Shown here in pieces: positions 1 to 7,884 of a stretch of DNA of 64,000 bases. The stretch is taken from the NCBI RefSeq assembly GCF_004365655.1, contig NZ_SOEO01000003.1, positions 124,001-188,000 on the forward strand, in the 5' to 3' direction. The stretch's first letter is position 1, and the number at the start of each line of letters is the position of its first letter. The position numbers were made by a program, and so were the translations under genes. The notes under the pieces were generated by a model. That model saw nothing but the letters and a program-made list of their open reading frames with translations. It ran no database searches and had not been told where the DNA came from. The DNA comes from Epilithonimonas xixisoli (GTDB taxonomy: Bacteria > Bacteroidota > Bacteroidia > Flavobacteriales > Weeksellaceae).

Positions 1-1119
1 CAGGATAGAAAGTTGTCCGTTTTCCAATTCTTCGTGGATGATTTTACGCTCGGCAGTTTTGGAAGAACCCGTCAAAAGTCGAACGTTGATATTCGTATTT
101 TGAAGTAATTCTTTGATGGAATTAAAATGTTGTTGTGCGAGAATTTCTGTCGGTGCCATCAGACAAGATTGAAAACCATTGTCCATCGCAATTAGCATTG
201 TCAAAAGTGCAACCATCGTTTTCCCCGAACCAACATCGCCTTGAAGCAACCGGTTCATTTGGGTCGAGCGTTTCATATCAATTCTGATTTCTTTCAGAAC
301 GCGTTTCTGTGCATTTGTAAGTTCGAACGGAAGATTATTTTCATAAAAACTGGTGAAATATTCGCCGACAATTGGAAACGGATTTCCGAATGATTTTGTT
401 TTTTGATGAAGTTTCTTCAAGCCGTAACCAAGTTGGAAAAAGAAAGCTTCCTCGAACTTCAAGCGCCTGTTGGCTTCATCAAATTGTTTTAAATCTTTTG
501 GGAAATGAATGAAATAAAAGGAATTAAGTCTTCCAATCAACTTCATCGATTTCATCAAATAATCCGGCAGATTTTCCTGAATTAAGTTTTGTAAATCTTT
601 CAGCAGATTGAAAATTACGGTTTGAAATGATTTATTTGTAATGCCTCGTTTAGTCAGCTTTTCACTTCCAGGATAAACCGGGAGAAGCGTTCCCTGCAAA
701 GCTTTTTTCTCATCAACCTCGATTTCCGGATGAGGCATCGAGAAGTTTCCATTAAAGAAATTGACCTTTCCAAAAATGAAAATTTCCTGATTCAATGGAA
801 TCGCATCTTTCATCCAATTCGTATATCGGAACCAGACCAAATCCATCGTTCCGGTCTCGTCCCGGAATTTCGCAGACAGGCGTTTTCCCTTCTCATAAAC
901 CACTTCTTGTATGTCCGTAATTTTTCCTTTCAACTGAATGTCAGCTTCAGAGTCTTTAGCTATATTCCCAATTTTGTGGATTTTACTTTTATCGATGTAT
1001 CGGATTGGGTAAAAAGTGAGCAAATCTTCCACAGTCGAAATCCCCAACACGTTTCTGATGAGTTTTGCGCGTTCGGTGCCGATGCCTTTGAGAAATTCTA
1101 TGGAAGTTTCTAATGTCAA
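1..1119 (-). CDS. recG: ATP-dependent DNA helicase RecG, N-terminal 373 residues (3' part outside window)
   Basis: Branch-migration helicase that remodels stalled forks and Holliday junctions. The visible part holds the N-terminal wedge/OB-fold region and the first helicase motifs: a Walker A GDVGSGKT begins near residue 294, followed by the APTEILAQQH motif Ia and LLTGS. The reading frame runs off the left edge, so only about half of the usual 700 residues is here. I chose the TTG at 1117-1119 as start (protein begins MTLETSIEFLKGIG, the usual family start); an in-frame TAA lies a short way upstream and there is no ATG in between. A solo repeat (1162-1181) sits in the promoter region. Identity is firm, the start moderately sure. 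Confidence 0.93.
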   Translation of the reverse strand, partial: MTLETSIEFLKGIGTERAKLIRNVLGISTVEDLLTFYPIRYIDKSKIHKIGNIAKDSEADIQLKGKITDIQEVVYEKGKRLSAKFRDETGTMDLVWFRYTNWMKDAIPLNQEIFIFGKVNFFNGNFSMPHPEIEVDEKKALQGTLLPVYPGSEKLTKRGITNKSFQTVIFNLLKDLQNLIQENLPDYLMKSMKLIGRLNSFYFIHFPKDLKQFDEANRRLKFEEAFFFQLGYGLKKLHQKTKSFGNPFPIVGEYFTSFYENNLPFELTNAQKRVLKEIRIDMKRSTQMNRLLQGDVGSGKTMVALLTMLIAMDNGFQSCLMAPTEILAQQHFNSIKELLQNTNINVRLLTGSSKTAERKIIHEELENGQLSIL

Positions 1120-1161
1120 GAAAGGAAAATTTGTTCCGACGAATTTCGGGAATTAAAATCT

Positions 1162-1181
1162 AACCACAAAAGTCACAAAAG
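1162..1181 (+). repeat. Solo arm of the AACCACAAAAGTCAC inverted-repeat element
   Basis: Twenty bases identical to the left arm of the complete element at 7660-7785, here without a matching right arm. It lies between the recG start and the end of the thioredoxin gene. Confidence 0.7.
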
Positions 1182-1251
1182 AAAAACGCAATATTGTTAT
1201 TCTGAAGGAATCTAATTTTACTTTTCTTTTGAAATAGTTTTAAAAAAAATA

Positions 1252-1788
1252 TTAATCCTTAATCTTCGACTTAAACTTCTTCTGATAACCTTCCCATTCT
1301 CGTCGGGATTTGATGGTTTTGTAATCGTTGGACGCAATCATCGAGAAATAAGGCTCCACTTCTTTCGCTTTCAGAAATCCGGAAAGACTAGTAATCGGGT
1401 CGGTTTTTTCATCAAGGAAGACCATCGTCGGAATCATATTGATGTTCATATATTTGGAAAACTGATGAAGCGTTGATTTTCCTTTTTTTCCTTTGTATTC
1501 TGGATTTGTAAACTTGTGTCCAAGAAAATTAACGGTGGAATTTCCGTCGCTTTCAAACTTCACAGCGTAGAAATTTTCATTGATGATTTTTGCAATCTCG
1601 GGATGGTTGTAAGTGTTTTTGTCCATTTCTTTGCACGGCTCGCACCAATCTGCGTAGAAATCGATAAGGATTTTCTTCGGGTTGCTTTTCTGAGCTTCCA
1701 ACGCTTGTGAAATCGTCATCCATTGGACTTGCGCCATTCCAGCAGTTGGAATCACGAAGAGAATCATTAAAATTAATATTTTTTTCAT
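1252..1788 (-). CDS. Secreted thioredoxin-fold protein
   Basis: A 178-residue thioredoxin-like protein of the Thioredoxin_7/DUF255-like type. Residues 1-19 form a Sec signal peptide ending in GMAQ, so it acts in the periplasm. The redox motif WCEPCKEM places the active cysteines at 49 and 52. A cis-Pro-containing segment (MIPTMVFLD) follows near residue 120. It probably reduces or shuffles disulfides in exported proteins; the substrate cannot be read from sequence. It follows the POT transporter gene on the same strand with a 38-base gap, so they may share a transcript, though a functional link is not obvious. Confidence 0.88.
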   Translation of the reverse strand: MKKILILMILFVIPTAGMAQVQWMTISQALEAQKSNPKKILIDFYADWCEPCKEMDKNTYNHPEIAKIINENFYAVKFESDGNSTVNFLGHKFTNPEYKGKKGKSTLHQFSKYMNINMIPTMVFLDEKTDPITSLSGFLKAKEVEPYFSMIASNDYKTIKSRREWEGYQKKFKSKIKD

Positions 1789-1826
1789 CTGTGTTTGGAT
1801 TGTTGAAAAGGACTTTAGTTAAATCA

Positions 1827-3362
1827 TTATCTCACTTCTTGCATTAGTTTTTTTACGAGAGGAGAAATCAAAATTAGCACAACGCCGGCAATTAAGGCGT
1901 ATAAACCCAATTGTTTGTATCCATCGGTGTAAGTGATGAGGGCGTCGTAATTGTTGGCGCCGGTTTTTACTTTTGCCATTCCTGCACCGATTTGTCCTGC
2001 TACATATTGCCCGTAAGCAGAGGCCAAAAACCACATTCCCATCATCATTCCCTGCAGTTTTTCGGTGGAAAGTTTTGTCATAATCGATAATCCGATGGGA
2101 GAGAGGCACAATTCCCCGAAAGTGATGACCAGCAATGCGATTGTAAAAATATTTAGTGAAGTGATTCCTTGTAAAGTTGCAAAGAATTTGGTTGCAAAAA
2201 GCACGTAATATCCTAAACCAAGGAAGATGAATCCTAAACCGAATTTTATTAATGTATTTGGTTCCAATTTTCTTTTGCTCAGCCAAATCCACAGCAAACC
2301 AACGATTGGTGCCAGGAAAATAATAAAGAATGCACCTCCGGAATTGTTCACGCCATTCGGGTCTAATCCCAATAAATCTTTGTTCAGATTGTTCGCTGCG
2401 AAAATACTTAATGAACCTCCAGATTGCTCATAAATTCCCCAGAAAACGATTGAGAAAATGATGAAAACCAAGGCTGCCCAAAGTTTGTTTCTTTCGGATG
2501 AGCTTACTTTTGTCATTTCATAAAATAGATAAATCAGCGTCAAAGGGCCGACTGTCCACATAAAATAATCTGTATATTCTGGAACAGAAACCATTATCAT
2601 AATTAATGGAATAAAGACGAGAGATAAAATATAAACGCTGTACTCATTCCATTTTGCTAAGGCTGAGAAAGTGCCGTCTGCATTTAGCCTTTGAGGTTGA
2701 AGTCCTATTGGACCTAATTGTCTTTGAGTGAAAATAAAATTAACCAAACTAATGACCATCACGATGGCCGCCAAACCGAAAGCCACATTCCATCTTTTGT
2801 GTTCTGGGATTAAGTGTGATAACATTTCGCCTTTTCCGATGGCAATGCAAAGATAACCACCCAAAAGTGCTCCCAAATTGATTCCTGCATAGAAAAGTGA
2901 AAAACCTGCATCGGTTCTGGTGTCTCCGGATTTATATAATTTTCCAACCATTGTGGAAATATTCGGCTTGAAGAAACCAGTTCCTACAACAGTAAATGAA
3001 ATTCCGAGGAAGAAATATTCGTGTGGGTTAACAGCGAGAATCAAACTCCCAATAATCATTAAAATACCGCCCCAAAATAAAGATTTCCTGAATCCTAAAA
3101 TTTTATCGGCAAAAAGTCCACCCACAAACGTAAATGCATAAACAAATGCTTGAATTGCAGCATATTGCAAATTGGCCAGTTCATCTTTTTCTGCAGGTTT
3201 TAAAGTGGAATTTTCAAAAATTACATTTATAATAAAGAATGTTAACATTCCACGCATTCCATAAAAGCAGAAACGTTCCCACATTTCGGAGAAAAAGAGT
3301 GACCAGATTTGTTTTGGATATTTTCCTTTGAAGTTTTGAATTTCTTCGAGAGTTAAGTTCAT
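1827..3362 (-). CDS. POT-family proton-dependent peptide transporter (paralog 1)
   Basis: Major-facilitator protein of the proton-dependent oligopeptide transporter family (PTR2/DtpT type), 511 residues, inner membrane, importing di- and tripeptides with protons. The proton-coupling motif ExxERF appears as EMWERFCFYG near residue 26, and the second PTR2 signature as FYAGINLGALLG near residue 155. About 12-14 hydrophobic segments are visible. It is the shortest of three POT paralogs in 6 kb, all on the minus strand. The gap to the upstream paralog contains that gene's terminator, so this gene probably has its own promoter. Confidence 0.93.
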   Translation of the reverse strand: MNLTLEEIQNFKGKYPKQIWSLFFSEMWERFCFYGMRGMLTFFIINVIFENSTLKPAEKDELANLQYAAIQAFVYAFTFVGGLFADKILGFRKSLFWGGILMIIGSLILAVNPHEYFFLGISFTVVGTGFFKPNISTMVGKLYKSGDTRTDAGFSLFYAGINLGALLGGYLCIAIGKGEMLSHLIPEHKRWNVAFGLAAIVMVISLVNFIFTQRQLGPIGLQPQRLNADGTFSALAKWNEYSVYILSLVFIPLIMIMVSVPEYTDYFMWTVGPLTLIYLFYEMTKVSSSERNKLWAALVFIIFSIVFWGIYEQSGGSLSIFAANNLNKDLLGLDPNGVNNSGGAFFIIFLAPIVGLLWIWLSKRKLEPNTLIKFGLGFIFLGLGYYVLFATKFFATLQGITSLNIFTIALLVITFGELCLSPIGLSIMTKLSTEKLQGMMMGMWFLASAYGQYVAGQIGAGMAKVKTGANNYDALITYTDGYKQLGLYALIAGVVLILISPLVKKLMQEVR

Positions 3363-3440
3363 ATTGATAAATGGTAATTGAGAATTAATTCAATTGTTGA
3401 TTTAATGCGTTAACAATTGAGATTTACACCATACGAATTT

Positions 3441-3472
3441 AACAAAAAAAACCTCTGAAAAAATCAGAGGTT
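3441..3472 (-). terminator. Rho-independent terminator of POT paralog 2
   Basis: Nine-base stem AACCTCTGA with a five-base loop, followed on the minus strand by an eight-T run. It lies 25 bases past the stop codon of the gene ending at 3497. Confidence 0.9.
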
Positions 3473-3496
3473 CGGATATTATTTTTAAAAATGTCT

Positions 3497-5215
3497 TTAG
3501 CTTACGCCGTGCATCATTTTCTTCAATCTTGGTGATAAAATCGCAAGAATCACAGCTGCAATTCCACAAAGTACAACGAATACCATAAAGAACTCAAACA
3601 AGTTATGAATTTCAACGCCAGCGAAAGTAGTGTTAGCGATTGGCAATTGTTCTTTTTCAAATAAAGCAACTTGCTCGGGTGTCAAGGTTACTTTTTTGTC
3701 CAAAACGTCTTGAAGATTTACGCCCAATTTTTCGGCTTTTACAAATTTGTCGCCTGTTGCAGGAATGATTGCTCCCAATGAACCAGCCAGTGCATAACCA
3801 GCCGCATTTGAAATAAAGAATACACCATATAATAAAGAAGCAAATCTTTTTGGCGCTAATTTCCCTACCAAAGATAATCCGATTGGAGATAAACAAAGTT
3901 CACCCATTGTTTGGATTAAGTATAATAACATCAACCATTTGATAGCCAATAATCCTGTGTTTCCAAGGTCTTTTACGTTGTAAGCGATAATGAAATAGGA
4001 TAGAGCGATCAATGCTAGTCCCATTGCTTGCTTCATTGGAGAAACGGGTTCTTTTCCTTCTGCTCTCAATTTATCCCAAAGCAAACTGAATGGTAAAGCC
4101 AATGCAACTACGAATAAACCGTTAAAGATTTGAACCATTGATGGTGGCATATTCCAACCAAAAATATCTCTATCGGTTTGATTATCAGCGATGAAAGTTA
4201 ATGATGAACCAGCTTGTTCAAAAGCCGCCCAGAAGAAGATAATAAAGAAAGAAACGATGTAGATCACCCAGATTCTTTGTCTTTCGATCTTATTTTCGGC
4301 AGAACTCATTATCAGAAATGCTAATGAAATCCCTGCAGCGTAGATGAATGGATAAATAATCCCTTTGATCAATTGTCCCATTCCTACAGAACTGAATCCA
4401 ACCTCGCTTACCAAAATATATCTGAACACAAAGAATAGCGCAACGAACAACAAACCTGCGATTCCCATATTTTTTCCAGAGAATTGAGCTGTTTGTGTTT
4501 CGCCTTCTTCGAAATCTTCGCTCGTGTTGTTTTTTGGCAATCCACCAATTGGTCGGCCTTCCGGCGTTACTACATATTTGTTTTTAAGGATGAAGAAAGT
4601 GACAGTTCCTATCAACATTGCGATAGAAGCGGCCAAGAATCCCCATTTGAAAGCGAAGATATCTCTCACACCACCAGCATCTTTCACATCACCTAAATAT
4701 GGGCAAATGAATTGTCCCAAGAACGCTCCGATGTTGATTCCCATATAGAAAATCGTAAAAGCAGAATCCAGTTTTGACTTCTCTTGCTTCGGATAGAGAC
4801 TTCCAACCATTGATGAAATGTTCGGTTTGAAGAATCCGTTTCCGAAAATAATGATGAATAATGCCAACCACATCAATCCTTTTGCTGTACCAAGATCTGC
4901 TGAAAACGTTGAAGCACTGAAGAACAAAAGCAATTGTCCAATTGCCATCAAACTTCCACCCACCAAAATCGCATTTCTATTTCCAATGTATTTGTCAGCG
5001 ATGAAACCGCCTAAAAGTGGGGTCAAATAACACAAGGCGAGAAATCCTCCATAGATGATTGCGGCATCTGCTTCCTTGATCAGGAGAGAGTTTACCATAA
5101 ACAAAGTAAGCAAAGCTCGCATTCCGTAGAAATTGAAACGCTCCCACATTTCTGTTCCGAAAAGTACCCATAAACCTTTTGGGTGTTTGGTTTTCGCTTG
5201 AACGGCTGTATCCAT
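3497..5215 (-). CDS. POT-family proton-dependent peptide transporter (paralog 2)
   Basis: Second POT/PTR2 transporter, 572 residues. It has EMWERFNFYG near residue 22 for proton coupling and FYMGINIGAFLG near residue 155. Compared with paralog 1 it carries a longer segment before the last transmembrane helix (around residues 475-535, containing several Lys/Glu residues and LTPEQVALFEKEQ), which is probably a loop. It is preceded by a clear TTG-N17-TATATTTG promoter and followed by a strong terminator, so it looks monocistronic. Substrate range relative to the other two copies is unknown. Confidence 0.93.
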   Translation of the reverse strand: MDTAVQAKTKHPKGLWVLFGTEMWERFNFYGMRALLTLFMVNSLLIKEADAAIIYGGFLALCYLTPLLGGFIADKYIGNRNAILVGGSLMAIGQLLLFFSASTFSADLGTAKGLMWLALFIIIFGNGFFKPNISSMVGSLYPKQEKSKLDSAFTIFYMGINIGAFLGQFICPYLGDVKDAGGVRDIFAFKWGFLAASIAMLIGTVTFFILKNKYVVTPEGRPIGGLPKNNTSEDFEEGETQTAQFSGKNMGIAGLLFVALFFVFRYILVSEVGFSSVGMGQLIKGIIYPFIYAAGISLAFLIMSSAENKIERQRIWVIYIVSFFIIFFWAAFEQAGSSLTFIADNQTDRDIFGWNMPPSMVQIFNGLFVVALALPFSLLWDKLRAEGKEPVSPMKQAMGLALIALSYFIIAYNVKDLGNTGLLAIKWLMLLYLIQTMGELCLSPIGLSLVGKLAPKRFASLLYGVFFISNAAGYALAGSLGAIIPATGDKFVKAEKLGVNLQDVLDKKVTLTPEQVALFEKEQLPIANTTFAGVEIHNLFEFFMVFVVLCGIAAVILAILSPRLKKMMHGVS

Positions 5216-5243
5216 ATTTTAATTGTTAATTTTTAAAGATTAG

Positions 5244-5271
5244 CAAATATAGTTTTTTTTCCGAAACACAA
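5244..5271 (-). promoter_or_regulatory. Flavobacterial promoter of POT paralog 2
   Basis: Minus-strand TTG (5269-5271), exactly 17 bases, then TATATTTG (5244-5251), matching the Bacteroidetes -33/-7 pattern TTG-N17-TAnnTTTG. It leaves a short leader before the ATG at 5215. Confidence 0.8.
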
Positions 5272-5306
5272 CGATAATTCCTGCTTTCTTGGAGCTTTAA
5301 GTTTGT

Positions 5307-5314
5307 TATTTTTG
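5307..5314 (+). promoter_or_regulatory. Probable -7 element of the GNAT gene
   Basis: TATTTTTG matches TAnnTTTG, 20 bases before the ATG. A TTG at 5289-5291 lies 15 bases upstream, slightly closer than usual. Confidence 0.5.
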
Positions 5315-5334
5315 TAATAATTAATTCTACTAAA

Positions 5335-5829
5335 ATGGAAATTAGAAAAGCAAAAGCCGACGAAATAGATTCTTTGATGGAAATGATAAACCATTCCCGA
5401 GAGTTGATGCGCCAAAGTGGAAACACAATTCAATGGACAAATGGCTATCCTCAGAGAGAATTAATCCTAAATGATATCAAGGACAATCAACAATTTGTAA
5501 TCGAAGAAAATGGAGAATTGGTGGGCACTTTTTGTCTCATTATTGGCGAAGACCCAAATTATAAAATCATAGAAAAAGGAAATTGGCTGAATGACGAAAA
5601 ATACGGAGTCATCCACAGATTGGCATCCAACGGAAAGGCAAAAGGCTTAGCCAAATTCTGCTTCGAATGGAGCATCCAACAAATTCCAAACATCAGAATA
5701 GACACCCACGAATCCAACATCGCAATGCAAAAAGTCTTAGAGAAACTTGGCTACGAAAAGTGTGGAATTATCTACGTTTCAGACGGAACTGCGAGATTGG
5801 CTTTTCAGAAAATAGATGATAATAGATAA
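5335..5829 (+). CDS. GNAT-family N-acetyltransferase
   Basis: A 164-residue cytoplasmic acetyltransferase of the GCN5-related superfamily, transferring acetyl from acetyl-CoA to an amine. It shows the family order: N-terminal EIRKAKADEID strand-helix, a central VGTFCLIIGEDPNY strand pair, the acetyl-CoA loop region HRLASNGKAKGLAKFCFEW (near residues 98-116), and a terminal NIAMQKVLEKLGYEKCGIIY. The acceptor cannot be told from sequence. It is the only plus-strand gene among the three POT transporters and converges with paralog 3. Confidence 0.88.
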   Translation: MEIRKAKADEIDSLMEMINHSRELMRQSGNTIQWTNGYPQRELILNDIKDNQQFVIEENGELVGTFCLIIGEDPNYKIIEKGNWLNDEKYGVIHRLASNGKAKGLAKFCFEWSIQQIPNIRIDTHESNIAMQKVLEKLGYEKCGIIYVSDGTARLAFQKIDDNR

Positions 5830-5867
5830 ATGATAATCGATTAGCTTTAAATCAATTATCATTTATC
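5825..5867. terminator. Hairpin between converging GNAT and POT paralog 3 genes
   Basis: Two 18-base arms (5825-5842 and 5850-5867) pair with a single mismatch around a 7-base loop. The GNAT stop codon lies inside the left arm. The AT-rich stem could end transcription from both sides; there is no long T run. Confidence 0.6.
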
Positions 5868-5882
5868 AACCATCAATTATAA

Positions 5883-7553
5883 TTAATGTCCGCTTTCCTT
5901 CATTATTTTGTTCAGTCTCTTCAACATAGATACGCCTAACAAAGTAGCGAAAATCAGAAGTCCGAAATTAACTAAGAAATAATTGGCTTTGTTTTCATAA
6001 TTGTACCAAGTGCTCGCAAGAATTCCAGATAATTTATTTCCCACGGAATTTGCTAAGAAAAATCCGCCCATCATCAAGGCTGTCAATCTTGCAGGAGATA
6101 ATTTGGAGACGAATGACAATCCCATTGGCGAAAGACAAAGTTCACCAATCGTTACAACACCATAACCGGCTACAAGCCAAAGTGCGGAGACTTTTTCAGC
6201 GCCGTTGTTTCCGGCGTAAACTGCTCCAACCATTACCAAACAAGACAAACTGGTGATGAATAATCCTAAAACAATCTTCGAAGGCGTGAGAGGTTCTTTG
6301 CCTTTTCTTCTTAATAATGCCCAAAAACCTACAACAACCGGCGTGAGTGCAATCACCCAAAATGGATTGATAGATTGGAAAAGTTCTGTGTTATAAAGAA
6401 AAACAGGCTTGTCAATTTTAGCTTCCAGTTCTGCTTTTCTCTCAGCGGAAACATTTCTAAAGTAAATATCTTTTCCTGTCTCTTTCAAAGTTTTTCCATC
6501 AGCATCTTTTTGAGAACGGAATTGTTCATCAAAAACGGGAGTTTCTTTATTCGCATAACTTTTTTCTTCCACGAGATAAAGTGAAGCTAAAGGTTTTTCT
6601 ACCGATTCGGAAACGCTTCTATCAGTGTAATAATTTGCCCAACGCGTCAGCGCAGTTCCATTTTGCTTGAAAACTGCCCAGAAAAACATACTGATCAAAA
6701 ATATCGAAAGCAAAGCGCCAATCGCAGGTTTCTCCAAAGGATTGGATTTGAAATAAAGAGAAACATAAAAATAAATTACAGGAACACAAGCGAAGATAAA
6801 TGCGTCTGTATTTGTACTACCGAAAATATTAGTTCCCAAAATCATTGTTGGAACAAACCAACCAATAACGCCTGCCACAATCGCTGGAACGAACACTTTC
6901 ATCAAAATTTCAGACAGTTTCGTATCGCCTTCCTGACTTGGTTTCATAATCGCTGCGTGTCTGTAATGTTTGAGTCCAATTGTGAAAATTACCAATCCAA
7001 GCAACATCCCAACGCCGGCTGTGATAAAAGCCTCGCCCCAACCAAATTTGTTACGCATAAACGCCGCGATAATATTACAGATAAACGCACCAATATTGAT
7101 TCCCATATAGAAAATATTGTAGCCGGAATCTTTGTTAGCCTTGTAAGGTTCTTCGGAATAAAGATTTCCCAAAAGTGTGGAAATCGTAGGTTTGAAGAAT
7201 CCATTTCCGATGATAATCAATGCGAGTGAGCCATAAAAAAATGGCAACTCTTTGAATACACCAACGCCGATGTAACCCAACGCCATCAGAATTCCGCCAA
7301 GATAAATGGATTTGATATAACCCAAAACTCTATCTGCCAAAAATCCGCCAAGAAATGGTGTCAAATATGTAAGTGCAATGAAAGTCCCGAAAATATCGTC
7401 AGCATCTTTATCAGGAAATCCCAATCCTCCGGCGATTCCTTGTGGTTCAATCAAATAAAGAACAAAAATCCCGAGAATCAAATAATAACCGAAACGTTCC
7501 CACATCTCGGTAAAAAACAAATAAGGTAAACCTTTTGGATGTTTAGTTTTCAT
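5883..7553 (-). CDS. POT-family proton-dependent peptide transporter (paralog 3)
   Basis: Third POT/PTR2 transporter, 556 residues with the start at 7553 (MKTKHPKGLPYLFF), which aligns with the starts of the other paralogs; the 19 residues in front of it in the open frame are unlike the family. It has EMWERFGYYL and FYMGINIGAFIC. A hydrophilic insertion of about 85 residues, rich in Lys and Glu, interrupts the hydrophobic pattern around residues 310-400, in the middle of the C-terminal half, and is predicted to face outside the membrane core. This insert is absent from paralogs 1 and 2. Confidence 0.92.
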   Translation of the reverse strand: MKTKHPKGLPYLFFTEMWERFGYYLILGIFVLYLIEPQGIAGGLGFPDKDADDIFGTFIALTYLTPFLGGFLADRVLGYIKSIYLGGILMALGYIGVGVFKELPFFYGSLALIIIGNGFFKPTISTLLGNLYSEEPYKANKDSGYNIFYMGINIGAFICNIIAAFMRNKFGWGEAFITAGVGMLLGLVIFTIGLKHYRHAAIMKPSQEGDTKLSEILMKVFVPAIVAGVIGWFVPTMILGTNIFGSTNTDAFIFACVPVIYFYVSLYFKSNPLEKPAIGALLSIFLISMFFWAVFKQNGTALTRWANYYTDRSVSESVEKPLASLYLVEEKSYANKETPVFDEQFRSQKDADGKTLKETGKDIYFRNVSAERKAELEAKIDKPVFLYNTELFQSINPFWVIALTPVVVGFWALLRRKGKEPLTPSKIVLGLFITSLSCLVMVGAVYAGNNGAEKVSALWLVAGYGVVTIGELCLSPMGLSFVSKLSPARLTALMMGGFFLANSVGNKLSGILASTWYNYENKANYFLVNFGLLIFATLLGVSMLKRLNKIMKESGH

Positions 7554-7659
7554 AAGTAGCTGTTTTCTGAATTCGTAAAAATAGGTTTTTATGTTCAATT
7601 GATGTAACAAAAATGTATTTCGGATTGTCTATTTCTTAAAGTTTAGCGGAATTTGACTT

Positions 7660-7785
7660 AAACCACAAAAGTCACAAAAGAAAAACTTGAGTAAGAGAAA
7701 AAAAAGCAAGCCTTTAAAAGTATGATTCTTTTTGAACTTTTCAAGATTGAAAAAAGGTCCTAACTATTGTGACTTTTGTGGTTTT
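7660..7785. repeat. Complete AACCACAAAAGTCAC inverted-repeat element (copy 1)
   Basis: A 126-base element bounded by perfect 17-base inverted repeats (7660-7676 and 7769-7785). The AT-rich interior has no reading frame. It fills most of the 331-base gap between the POT and receptor genes. A second copy is at 23401-23518 and half copies are at 1162 and 57841. Confidence 0.85.
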
Positions 7786-7884
7786 AAAAAAATTAAATGA
7801 ACATCAGTAACATTTTTTTTCTTGCTCATACTTATCAGCAAATTCTGAAAAGGATTGATAAAATAAATTAAAAACTAAAAGGTG

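Noticed and set aside
6663-7229. 188-codon plus-strand frame inside POT paralog 3
   Set aside because: Antisense shadow of a transporter gene with clear family motifs; the product is rich in Asn, His, Cys and Arg without recognisable pattern.
1827-7553. POT triplet as a recent tandem duplication
   Set aside because: The three proteins differ in length, loops and most residues, and each has its own regulatory sequences, so the duplications are old.
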